From: Mangrovimicrobium sp033283385
GTDB lineage: Bacteria > Pseudomonadota > Gammaproteobacteria > Pseudomonadales > Halieaceae
Direction: 5' to 3'
Assembly: GCA_033283385.1 (NCBI GenBank)
Contig: JAWMQQ010000001.1
Coordinates: 496,001 to 560,000, forward strand
DNA length: 64,000 nt
The position numbers were made by a program, and so were the translations under genes. The notes under the pieces were generated by a model. The model was given only the letters and a program-made list of their open reading frames with translations. It made no database searches and was not told where the DNA came from. This document shows, in pieces, positions 41,857 to 49,382 of this stretch. Every line of letters begins with the position of its first letter. Within the stretch, counting starts at the first letter, position 1.

Positions 41857-42186
41857 ATGCGCCCCCCGATTACCACCCATGTGCTCGATCTCGAGAGCGG
41901 CTGCCCGGCGGCGGGCATCGCGGTCAGCCTCGGCTGTGGCGACACGCTGCTGGCGTCGGGCGTGACCGACGAGGACGGCCGCGTCGCCCAATGGGACCAG
42001 GATTTCACGCTGGCCGCCGGCGACTACTGGCTGCGCTTTGCGGTGGGCCCCTGGCGCGCGGAGCGCGGGCAGGCCGGTTTCTTCCCGCGCATCACCCTCG
42101 AGTTCAGCGTGGCGGAGCCGTCCCAGCACTATCACGTGCCGCTGCTGCTCAGCCCCTTCGGCTATTCGACCTATCGGGGCAGCTGA
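41857..42186 (+). CDS. uraH: 5-Hydroxyisourate hydrolase
   Basis: A 109-residue transthyretin-like HIU hydrolase. It has ITTHVLDLESGCPAAGIAVS with the first catalytic His, an internal Arg in YWLRFAV-type strands, HYHVPLLLSPFGYSTYRGS and the diagnostic C-terminal YRGS. It hydrolyses 5-hydroxyisourate to OHCU. No signal peptide is present. It is separated from uraD by 3 bp and from guaD by none. Confidence 0.93.
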   Translation: MRPPITTHVLDLESGCPAAGIAVSLGCGDTLLASGVTDEDGRVAQWDQDFTLAAGDYWLRFAVGPWRAERGQAGFFPRITLEFSVAEPSQHYHVPLLLSPFGYSTYRGS

Positions 42187-43476
42187 ATGAGCGGTAATTT
42201 CCTGCGCGGGCGCATCCTGCACTGCACCGCGCAACCCGGCGCGGACGGCGCCGGCGTCGAGTACCTGCCGGACGGGATACTGGGTTTCGAAGCAGGGCGC
42301 ATCACCCACCTGCTGGCCAGCGAGGCCGCGCGCGCCGGCGGCATGGACGTCGACGCCATTCCCCACCTCGGCGACAGCCTGATCGTACCCGGCTTTATCG
42401 ATACCCACGTGCACGCGCCGCAGCTGGGCATCCTCGGCTCCTACGGCGAGCAGCTGATGGCCTGGCTGGAGCGCTACACCTTTCCCGCGGAGCAGCGCTT
42501 CGCCGACCCGGAGTACGCCGCCGCCGGCATGGCCGAATTCCTCGACGCGATGCTGCTCAGCGGCACCACCAGCGCCCTGGCGTTCTCCACCAGCCACGAA
42601 AGCGCGACGGACATATTGTTTGCCGCAGCGCGCGAGCGAGGGCTGCGACTGGTCGCCGGCAAGGTGCTGATGGATCGCAACGGACCAGCCGCCCTGCTGG
42701 ATACCGTGGATGAGGGCGAGGCCGCATCGGCGAGGCTGATCGAGCGCTGGCACGGCAACGGCAGGCTGGCCTACGCGGTGACGCCGCGCTTCTCGATTAC
42801 CTGTTCCGAAGTGCAGCTGGCCGCCGCCGGGCGGCTGCTGTGCAATTACCCGGGGGTCTACCTGCAGACGCACCTCGCGGAGAACGCCGGCGAGATCGCG
42901 GCGGTGCGCGAGCTGTTTCCCGACGCGCGCCACTACCTGGATACCTACGATCGCCACGGCCTGTGCGGCGAGCGCTCGTTCTTTGCCCACTGCGTGCACC
43001 TGGAGGACGCGGAACGGCTGCGGCTGGCGGAGACCGGTTCGCGGGTTTCGCTGTGCCCCAGTTCCAATATGTTCCTCGGCAGCGGCCTGTTCGACTGGTC
43101 CCGGCTGGTCGAGGACGGCGTCTCCATCAGCCTGGGCTCGGACGTGGGCGCGGGCACCAGTCTCTCCATGCTGCGCACCCTCGGCGACGCCTACCGTGTC
43201 TGCCAGTTGCAGGGCATGTCGCTGTCGCCGATGGACGGCTTTTACGCGGTCACCCTCGGCAATGCGCGCGCGCTGGGGATGGAAAGCGCTGTCGGCAACC
43301 TGGCCGTGGGGTCCGAGGCGGACTTCCTGGTGCTGGACGCCGCCGGCGATGCGCAGGTGCAGCGCCGCCTGCGCGACGTCGGGGACATCGAAGAGGAGTG
43401 GTTTGTATACATGATGTTGGGGGATGAACGTTTGGTGGCGCAGACCTGGGTGGCGGGCCGGGAGGTGGCGCGGTGA
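42187..43476 (+). CDS. guaD: Guanine deaminase
   Basis: A 429-residue amidohydrolase-type guanine deaminase making xanthine. Zinc ligands are in IVPGFIDTHVHAPQLGILGS (about residue 70), QTHLAENAGEIAAV (about 225) and AHCVHLEDAERLRL. The catalytic Asp is in SLGSDVGAGTSLSML. The blocks LMAWLERYTFPAEQRFADPE and SLCPSSNMFLGSGLFDW are typical of GuaD. The start ATG follows the uraH stop directly. It supplies xanthine to Xdh in the same operon. Confidence 0.92.
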   Translation: MSGNFLRGRILHCTAQPGADGAGVEYLPDGILGFEAGRITHLLASEAARAGGMDVDAIPHLGDSLIVPGFIDTHVHAPQLGILGSYGEQLMAWLERYTFPAEQRFADPEYAAAGMAEFLDAMLLSGTTSALAFSTSHESATDILFAAARERGLRLVAGKVLMDRNGPAALLDTVDEGEAASARLIERWHGNGRLAYAVTPRFSITCSEVQLAAAGRLLCNYPGVYLQTHLAENAGEIAAVRELFPDARHYLDTYDRHGLCGERSFFAHCVHLEDAERLRLAETGSRVSLCPSSNMFLGSGLFDWSRLVEDGVSISLGSDVGAGTSLSMLRTLGDAYRVCQLQGMSLSPMDGFYAVTLGNARALGMESAVGNLAVGSEADFLVLDAAGDAQVQRRLRDVGDIEEEWFVYMMLGDERLVAQTWVAGREVAR

Positions 43477-44684
43477 TCGCGACGCTGTGGGATTTGCTGG
43501 AACTGACCCTGCGGTGGTTGCACGTGATAACCGGGATCGCCTGGATCGGCGCCTCGTTCTATTTCGTCTGGCTGGATAACAGCCTGCGCGACCCGCCGGA
43601 ATGGAAAGCGAAACAGGGAGTGAAGGGCGACCTGTGGGCCTTTCACGGCGGCGGCATCTACGAGGTCGCCAAGTACCGCATGGCGCCACCGAGCATGCCG
43701 GCGCGCCTGCACTGGTTCTACTGGGAGGCCTACTCCACCTGGATCACCGGCATGCTGCTGTTGCTGGTGCTGTACTACTTCAAGGCCGGCAGCTACCTGG
43801 TGGCGCCGGGCGGCATCGTGCAGCAGCCGCTGCTGGCGGTGCTGGCCAGCCTCGCGTTTATTTTCTCGGGTGTCGCGGTTTACGAGCTGTTGCTGCGCAT
43901 GGGGCTCGCCGCGCGGCCGCCGCTGCTCATCGCGATCGCCGTCGTGCTGGCGCTGGGCTACAGCTTCGCGGCCCACGAGCTGTTTTCGCCGCGCGCGGCT
44001 TACCTGCACGTCGGTATCGTCATCGCCACCATCATGGTCGCCAACGTGTTTATCGGCATCATCCCGCCCCAGCGCGCCATGGTGCGGGCGCTGGAGGAGG
44101 GCAGGGAACCGGATGGCGATGCGCTGGCAATGGCCAAGCTGCGCTCCACCCACAACAACTACCTGACCCTGCCGGTGCTGTTCTGCATGATCTCCAACCA
44201 CTACCCGGTGCTGTACGGGCACCGCTACAGCTGGCTGGTGCTGGTCTATATCATTTTCGTCGCCGGCAGCGCGCGGCAGTACTTCAACCTGAAGCACCGC
44301 GACGTGCACAAACCCGGCATACTCGTGGCATGTGTGCTGGCTTTTGCGCTGGTGGCGCTGGGTGTGGCCTGGGACAGCCGCCAGCCGGCGCTGGCCGACT
44401 CCCCCGCGGTGACCGATACCCAGGCGCTGGCAGTCGCCTCGCAGCACTGTTCGGTGTGCCACTCGAAGCACCCGACCCAGGCTGGCTTTACCGCGCCGCC
44501 GGCGGGAATCGTGCTGGAATCGCCGGCGGATTTTGCCGCCCACGCCGACCGCGCGCTGGTGGCGGTTTCCAGCCAGTACATGCCGCTGGGTAACCTCACC
44601 GGCATGAGCGGGGATGAAAGAGCATTGTTGTTGACCTGGCTGCGGCAGGTGCAGGCGTCAGGCGCCGCCTCCGCGGCCCAGTAA
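43473..44684 (+). CDS. puuD: Membrane urate oxidase with cytochrome c domain (PuuD)
   Basis: A 403-residue inner-membrane protein. The first 300 residues hold eight or so helices with the DUF989-type blocks RWLHVITGIAWIGASFYFVW, HGGGIYEVAKYRMAPPSMPA and RSTHNNYLTLPVLFCMISNH. The C-terminal periplasmic cytochrome c domain carries haem motif C326-S-V-C329-H330 and the distal ligand region VSSQYMPLGNLTGM. PuuD-type enzymes oxidise urate to 5-hydroxyisourate, passing electrons to the respiratory chain rather than making hydrogen peroxide. The GTG start overlaps guaD (GTGA). Confidence 0.93.
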   Translation: MIATLWDLLELTLRWLHVITGIAWIGASFYFVWLDNSLRDPPEWKAKQGVKGDLWAFHGGGIYEVAKYRMAPPSMPARLHWFYWEAYSTWITGMLLLLVLYYFKAGSYLVAPGGIVQQPLLAVLASLAFIFSGVAVYELLLRMGLAARPPLLIAIAVVLALGYSFAAHELFSPRAAYLHVGIVIATIMVANVFIGIIPPQRAMVRALEEGREPDGDALAMAKLRSTHNNYLTLPVLFCMISNHYPVLYGHRYSWLVLVYIIFVAGSARQYFNLKHRDVHKPGILVACVLAFALVALGVAWDSRQPALADSPAVTDTQALAVASQHCSVCHSKHPTQAGFTAPPAGIVLESPADFAAHADRALVAVSSQYMPLGNLTGMSGDERALLLTWLRQVQASGAASAAQ

Positions 44685-44699
44685 CCGGAGAAGTAAGGC

Positions 44700-45605
44700 A
44701 TGGAAATACCCGTCATCGATTTTCTAGGCTATGACGAGAGCGACGAAGCATCGCTGCGCGCACTGGCAAAACAGGTGAACGCTGCGCTCACCGGCATCGG
44801 CTTCATGTCGCTGAAGAACATCGGCATCGATCCCGCCCTGCAGGCGCGCATGTTCGTCGCCTCGCGCAAGTTCTTCGACCAGGCGGAGGCGGAAAAGCGC
44901 CTGATGGGCTATTCCAGCGCGGAGGAGAACTTCGGCTACCAGGGCCTGCGCGAGGAGGCCCTGGAACCGGGCCAGCCGCCGGACCTCAAGGAGGCGCTGA
45001 CCCTGCGCGACCTGGCCTCCAAGGTGGATTACGACTGGCCGGACCCGGCATTCCGCGACCTGCTGATGGAGTTCTACGGCGAGTGCATGAAGGCGGCCTA
45101 CCGCGTCATGCGTGTCTTCGCCATGGACCTCGACGTCCCCGCCGACTACTTCGTCAATGTGCACTCGGGCGAGAACGTCACCATGCGCCTGCTGCACTAC
45201 CCGCCGCTGTCCGCCGAACAGGACGGGCAACTGGGCGCTGGCGCGCACACCGACTACGGCATGATCACCCTGCTGTTCCAGGATCGCGTGGGCGGGCTGG
45301 AAGTGCGCGACCGCGATGGTGTGTGGCAGCCGGTGCAGCCCATCCCCGGCGCGGTGGTGATCAACGTGGGCGACCTCACCGAGCGCTGGACCAACGGCCG
45401 CTACCGCTCCAGCCTGCACCGGGTGCAACCGCGCGGCGGCGTCGGCGACCGCTATTCCATCGCGCTGTTTGTCGACCCCGACCCGGACACCCGGGTGGAG
45501 TGCCTGCCCAGTTGTACCGGCGCGGACAACCCGCCGTTATTTCCACCGACTTCCGCAGGGGAGCATATACTGCAGAGGATCCAGGCGACCCACCTCGGCC
45601 AGTAA
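44700..45605 (+). CDS. 2-oxoglutarate/Fe(II) dioxygenase, IPNS-like (second copy)
   Basis: A 301-residue IPNS-group dioxygenase. DIOX_N starts at IPVIDFLGYDE. The iron ligands are in GAGAHTDYGMITLL (about residue 182) and RSSLHRVQPRGG (about 240); the 2-oxoglutarate Arg is in GDRYSIALFV. It starts at ATG 44700 with GGAG, 15 bp after puuD, so it ends the urate operon. It shares a fold with the 7828 gene but only moderate sequence similarity. No known urate step requires it, so it probably acts on a modified purine or breakdown product. Confidence 0.85.
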   Translation: MEIPVIDFLGYDESDEASLRALAKQVNAALTGIGFMSLKNIGIDPALQARMFVASRKFFDQAEAEKRLMGYSSAEENFGYQGLREEALEPGQPPDLKEALTLRDLASKVDYDWPDPAFRDLLMEFYGECMKAAYRVMRVFAMDLDVPADYFVNVHSGENVTMRLLHYPPLSAEQDGQLGAGAHTDYGMITLLFQDRVGGLEVRDRDGVWQPVQPIPGAVVINVGDLTERWTNGRYRSSLHRVQPRGGVGDRYSIALFVDPDPDTRVECLPSCTGADNPPLFPPTSAGEHILQRIQATHLGQ

Positions 45606-45659
45606 ATCCCGCTGTCCCGGGCTCGCCGTGAACAGCGGCCAGCCGCGGGAGGGCAGGCG

Positions 45660-46052
45660 ATGAAACAGCTTTACCAGGGTGCCTGCATGTGCCGCCGCAT
45701 CCTGTTTTCCTTCGACGCGCCGCCGCGCTTCGTCGCGGACTGCGTCTGCGATTCCTGCCGCCGCGCCCACGGGGCGGCCGCCGTCACCTGGGTGGGCGTG
45801 GACACCGCCCAGTTCCGCATCGACAGCGGCAAGGACACCCTCGACTGGTATCGCTCCAGCGAGGCCTCCGAGCGCGGCTTCTGCGCCGCCTGCGGCACCC
45901 GTTTCCTGTTCCGCTCCAGCAAGTGGCCGGGGGAGATCCATATGGCGGTGGCCTGTATCGACACGCCCCACGACCTGGTGTCGACGGGGATCGTGTTTGG
46001 CGAGGAGTTTCCGGCCTGGACGGCGCTGGTTGCGCCAGTGCAGGATGGCTGA
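45660..46052 (+). CDS. GFA/CENP-V family zinc-binding protein
   Basis: A 130-residue protein of the glutathione-dependent formaldehyde-activating enzyme-like family. The zinc cysteines are in GACMCRRILFSF, VCDSCRRAHGAAAVTWV (about residue 30) and GFCAACGTRFLFRSS (about 78). Members include S-(hydroxymethyl)glutathione synthase-like and lyase enzymes, but most are uncharacterised. The gap to the 2OG oxygenase is 54 bp with a GGAGG-like site. If a neighbouring dioxygenase demethylates its substrate, formaldehyde would be released; that connection is speculative. Confidence 0.75.
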   Translation: MKQLYQGACMCRRILFSFDAPPRFVADCVCDSCRRAHGAAAVTWVGVDTAQFRIDSGKDTLDWYRSSEASERGFCAACGTRFLFRSSKWPGEIHMAVACIDTPHDLVSTGIVFGEEFPAWTALVAPVQDG

Positions 46053-46081
46053 GTCGATTCAGATACCCGTGGAGAAAGATC

Positions 46082-46636
46082 ATGCCAGCGAAACCCCTTG
46101 AAAAACTGCTTGCTGCTGTCGCTGCGCTCCTGCTTGCGGCTGCGGTACCCGTGCTGGCCCAGGACGCCACACCTTCCACGCAGGCCCCCCCGCCACCCTG
46201 CAGCGACCCCGAATACCGCCAGTTCGACTTCTGGCTGGGCGAGTGGGAGGTGCGCGGCCCCGCGGGCAAACTCGCCGGCACCAGCAGCATCCGCAGCGAG
46301 CATGACGGCTGTGTCATTCACGAGCGCTACGACACTGGTCGCGGCTACGACGGCGAGAGCCTGAATATCTACGATAAGTACCGCCGGCTCTGGCACCAGA
46401 CCTGGGTCGATACCACCGGCATGCTGCTGGAACTCGAGGGTGGCCTGCGCGACGGCAGCATGGTACTGGAAGGCCAGAGCCCTGACGCGGAGGGGCGGTC
46501 GGTGGAGCAGCGCATCACCTGGACGCCGAATGCCGACGGCAGTGTGCGGCAGCTGTGGGAATCGAAGACGGTGGAGGGCGACTGGCAGGTGCTCTTCGAC
46601 GGTCGCTATACCCGCCGCATTTCAACGGACCAGTAG
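46082..46636 (+). CDS. DUF1579-like exported protein
   Basis: A 184-residue protein with a signal peptide (LLAAVAALLLAAAVPVLAQ). The mature part is a lipocalin-like beta barrel typical of DUF1579 and related families: YRQFDFWLGEWEVRGPAGK, GCVIHERYD and YDKYRRLWHQTWVDTTGMLL. The function is unknown. It starts at ATG 46082 after GGAG. Its TAG stop (46634-46636) is the second base onward of a REP palindrome. Confidence 0.7.
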   Translation: MPAKPLEKLLAAVAALLLAAAVPVLAQDATPSTQAPPPPCSDPEYRQFDFWLGEWEVRGPAGKLAGTSSIRSEHDGCVIHERYDTGRGYDGESLNIYDKYRRLWHQTWVDTTGMLLELEGGLRDGSMVLEGQSPDAEGRSVEQRITWTPNADGSVRQLWESKTVEGDWQVLFDGRYTRRISTDQ

Positions 46637-46806
46637 GAGCCTGCTACGCAGGCGATCGCCCGCGTAGCGGGCTCCTACGAAAGGCGATCGCCTGCGTAGC
46701 AGGCTCCTACCGACCGGGATCGCCTGCATAGCAGGCTCCTACCGACCAGGATCGCCTGCGTAGCAGGCTCCTACCGGCCGGGATCGCCTGCATAGCAGGC
46801 TCCTAC
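46633..46806. repeat. REP palindrome cluster 3 (one full, four half units)
   Basis: Bases 46633-46678 are identical to the full 46 bp palindrome of cluster 1. Four right-hand half units, each reading ATCGCCTGC(G/A)TAGCAGGCTCC and ending CTAC, follow with a period of about 32-33 bp and short linkers such as CGACC. Two of them carry CATAGC instead of CGTAGC, alternating. The cluster fills the whole space between two convergent genes and supplies both stop codons. Confidence 0.92.
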
Positions 46807-48206
46807 AGGTGTTTCAGCGTGTCGCCCAGCCTTTTCTGTAATGCCGCGTCCGCCGCGCTGCGCAGGGCGGCCTCGTCCAGCCCCGGGAATTCGCCGTCCC
46901 GCCAGACCACGCGCCCATGGACGACGGTCATCGCCGCCGGTCCGGAAAAACCGGTCTTGGCTGGCAGGCTGAGCGGGCCGTCATCCGCGCCGCCGTACTC
47001 GAGGCCGGAGAAATCCATGCAGAAGAAATCCGCCGCCTTGCCCGCCGCCAGCTCGCCGATGTCGTCGCGCCCCAGGCAGGCGGCGCCGCCGGCGCTGGCC
47101 ATGCGCAGGTAGTCGCAGGGCGCCGGCGCGGGCAGGGGATTGTTGCGTGCGTTCAGGCACTGCAGCAGGTAGGCCAGGCGGATGCACTCGGCGAGGTTGG
47201 AGCTGTCGTTGGATGCCTGCCCGTCCACGCCGAGCCCGAGGCGCAGGCCGGCGTCCACCATCGCGGGAATATCGGTGATTTCCGCGCCGACCAGGAACAC
47301 CGGCGCGGGGCAGTGGGCAATCCCGGTGCCGCTTTGCGCCAGGCGCTGTATCTCCGCCGGGGTGAACTCCCAGCCGTGGGCCAGCCAGACATCGGGCCCG
47401 ACGAAGTCGATCGACTCGCACCAGTCCAGGCTGCGCACGCCGTGGCGCGCCAGCATGGTGGCGTTCTCGCCCTCGGAGAGGTGGGTGTGCAACTGCACGC
47501 CGTGCTTGCGCGCCAGCGCGGCGGCCTCGGGAAAGGTCTCGGGCAGGGAGTTGACCGGCTGGCAGGGCGCCACCACCACCTGGCGCATCGAGCCGGGGTG
47601 CGGGTCGTGGTAGGCGCCGATCAGGCGCTCGCAGTCGGCGAGGAAGTCGTCGGTGGTCTCCAGCATCGCATCCGGGATGGTGCTGCCCTGCTCCATCGGC
47701 AGGGTATTGCAGCCGCGCCCGGCGTGGAAGCGCGCGCCCAGCAGTGCCGCCGCCTCGAACTGGCGGTCGACCACGCGGCTGCCTGTGTTGCGGTTGAAGT
47801 TGTACTGGTGGTCGAAGGCGGTGGTGCAGCCGTGCTTGATCAGGTCGGCGAGGCTGACCAGCGAGGCGTGGTAGATGCAGTCCTCGTCCAGCCGCGCGAA
47901 GATCGGGTAGATGGTGTCCAGCCACTGCATCAGCGACAGTGTCGTCCAGTCCAGTCCCGGCTGGTTGCGCACGAAGGCCTGGAAGAAATGGTGGTGGGTG
48001 TTGACCAGACCGGGGTAGGCGGTGAGGCCGCTGCAGTCGATACAGTCGGCATGCACCGGCGCCGCCAGCCGCGGGCCGATGGCAGCGATCATGCCGTCCT
48101 TGACCAGCAGGTCCACGTCGTGCAGAACCGTACCGGCGGCATCCCCGGTCACCAGTTGGCGGAAGTTGCGAAAGACGATGCTGTCGTTCACGGCCGGGTC
48201 GCTCAC
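46803..48206 (-). CDS. ATZ/TRZ-family amidohydrolase (8-oxoguanine deaminase-like)
   Basis: A 467-residue metal-dependent hydrolase. Ligands are in YPGLVNTHHHFFQAFVRNQP (about residue 65), VQLHTHLSEGENAT (about 235), VWLAHGWEFTPAEIQRL and GLGVDGQASNDSSNLAECIR. It is related to the 28184 enzyme and to hydroxydechloroatrazine ethylaminohydrolase-type proteins, but the blocks differ (LMQWLDTIYPIFARLDEDCI). It probably deaminates an aminopurine. It starts at GTG 48206, overlapping the HupE stop (GTGA). The stop TAG is supplied by the REP edge. Confidence 0.8.
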   Translation of the reverse strand: MSDPAVNDSIVFRNFRQLVTGDAAGTVLHDVDLLVKDGMIAAIGPRLAAPVHADCIDCSGLTAYPGLVNTHHHFFQAFVRNQPGLDWTTLSLMQWLDTIYPIFARLDEDCIYHASLVSLADLIKHGCTTAFDHQYNFNRNTGSRVVDRQFEAAALLGARFHAGRGCNTLPMEQGSTIPDAMLETTDDFLADCERLIGAYHDPHPGSMRQVVVAPCQPVNSLPETFPEAAALARKHGVQLHTHLSEGENATMLARHGVRSLDWCESIDFVGPDVWLAHGWEFTPAEIQRLAQSGTGIAHCPAPVFLVGAEITDIPAMVDAGLRLGLGVDGQASNDSSNLAECIRLAYLLQCLNARNNPLPAPAPCDYLRMASAGGAACLGRDDIGELAAGKAADFFCMDFSGLEYGGADDGPLSLPAKTGFSGPAAMTVVHGRVVWRDGEFPGLDEAALRSAADAALQKRLGDTLKHL

Positions 48207-49381
48207 AGGCTCGCCAGCCTCTGCACCAGCCAGAAGGAGGAGACCAGCGCCACCGCGACCGCCAGCGGCCGCTGCACCCGCACGGTATACCAGCTGCGCG
48301 GGCGGCACCAGGCCAGGCACAGCCACAGCGCCGCGAGGAAGATCACCTGGCCGACCTCCACGCCGATGTTGAAGCTGACCAGGGTAAGCAGGAACTGGTG
48401 GTCGTCCAGCGGCAGGCTGCGCAGGGCGTTGGCGAAACCCAGCCCGTGCAGCAGGCCGAAGCCGCCGATCAGGCCGAGGCTGGCGTGGGCGTGCTTGCCG
48501 GCAATGACGGCGATGGCCAGCCACAGGATGGACAGCGCGATCAGCGCCTCGACGATGCCGGCGGGCACTTCCACCAGCCGGTAGGCGGCGAGGATCAGCG
48601 TGATACTGTGGGCCAGCGTGAATACCGAGGCGTAGAGCAGCAGCCATCGCCAGCCTTTGGCCAGCAGGAACAGGCACAACAGGAACAGCAGGTGGTCCAG
48701 GCCGCCGGGCAGGATGTGCTCCATGCCGACACCGATGTTATGGATGAAATCGAAGCCATTGTCTCCTGCGCCGGCCTGTGCATCCGCGGTGCGCGGTGCC
48801 GCAATTGTGGTGAAGTTGAACGGTGGGCTGGTCTGGTTGGCGACCAGGAGCCGGGTCTGCTTGCGCCCGTCAGCCGCGGAGCGGAGGCTGAGGGCGATCG
48901 GCTCCTCGAAGGCGAAACTAGAGCGGAAGCTGACCGTGATCGGCTCGCCCGGGCTGACATGCCCGGCGAGGGTGATCTCGGTCATCGGCCAGGTGACCGG
49001 GCTCTCGAACTCGGCGAGGCTGGTGTCCTTTGGCGGTATTACCGCCACCGTGCGCAGCGGCAGCTGCGTGTTGCCCTGGCGCAGTTGTACCGATGCGGCC
49101 AGCTGCTGCCACCGGGCGGCCACCGAGGGGTCCTTTAGCGGGTCGTCGAGGCGCGACATCGCGTAGTACGCCTGTGCGCTACCGCTGGCGCGCAGCAGGT
49201 CCAGGCTGAGGGTCAGGCTGAAATCACCGTTCCCGGCCACCTCGCCCTGCGCCTTGGTCATGTTCATCAGGTGTGCGCTGGCCGGCGCGGCAGCCAGCAG
49301 CGCCGCCAGCAGCGCTCCCGGCAGCACTCGTAGTAATACCGGGCGCAGACGGCGCAACTGCGGGTACAGGCTGCGTATCAC
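48203..49381 (-). CDS. HupE/UreJ family membrane protein
   Basis: A 392-residue protein with a signal peptide (LPGALLAALLAAAPASA) and an extracytoplasmic beta-rich domain (about residues 40-190). The C-terminal six- or seven-helix HupE/UreJ_2 domain begins DFIHNIGVGMEHILPGGLDH (about 215), with the His-rich block FTLAHSITLILAAY and GGFGLLHGLGFANALR. Family members are linked to nickel or other metal transport, or have unknown functions. Placement between two deaminase genes may reflect metal supply to the metalloenzymes; this is inference. Confidence 0.8.
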   Translation of the reverse strand: MIRSLYPQLRRLRPVLLRVLPGALLAALLAAAPASAHLMNMTKAQGEVAGNGDFSLTLSLDLLRASGSAQAYYAMSRLDDPLKDPSVAARWQQLAASVQLRQGNTQLPLRTVAVIPPKDTSLAEFESPVTWPMTEITLAGHVSPGEPITVSFRSSFAFEEPIALSLRSAADGRKQTRLLVANQTSPPFNFTTIAAPRTADAQAGAGDNGFDFIHNIGVGMEHILPGGLDHLLFLLCLFLLAKGWRWLLLYASVFTLAHSITLILAAYRLVEVPAGIVEALIALSILWLAIAVIAGKHAHASLGLIGGFGLLHGLGFANALRSLPLDDHQFLLTLVSFNIGVEVGQVIFLAALWLCLAWCRPRSWYTVRVQRPLAVAVALVSSFWLVQRLASL

Positions 49382-49382
49382 G

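Noticed and set aside
37557..43689. Two very long minus-strand frames (about 890 codons each) antisense to xdhAB and guaD
   Set aside because: No domain, signal or ribosome site was seen. The sense strand has complete catalytic motifs throughout.
46633..46806. CRISPR-like array because of the regular 32-33 bp period
   Set aside because: Linkers between units are only a few bases and nearly identical, the unit matches REP arms found elsewhere in the window, and there are no cas genes.
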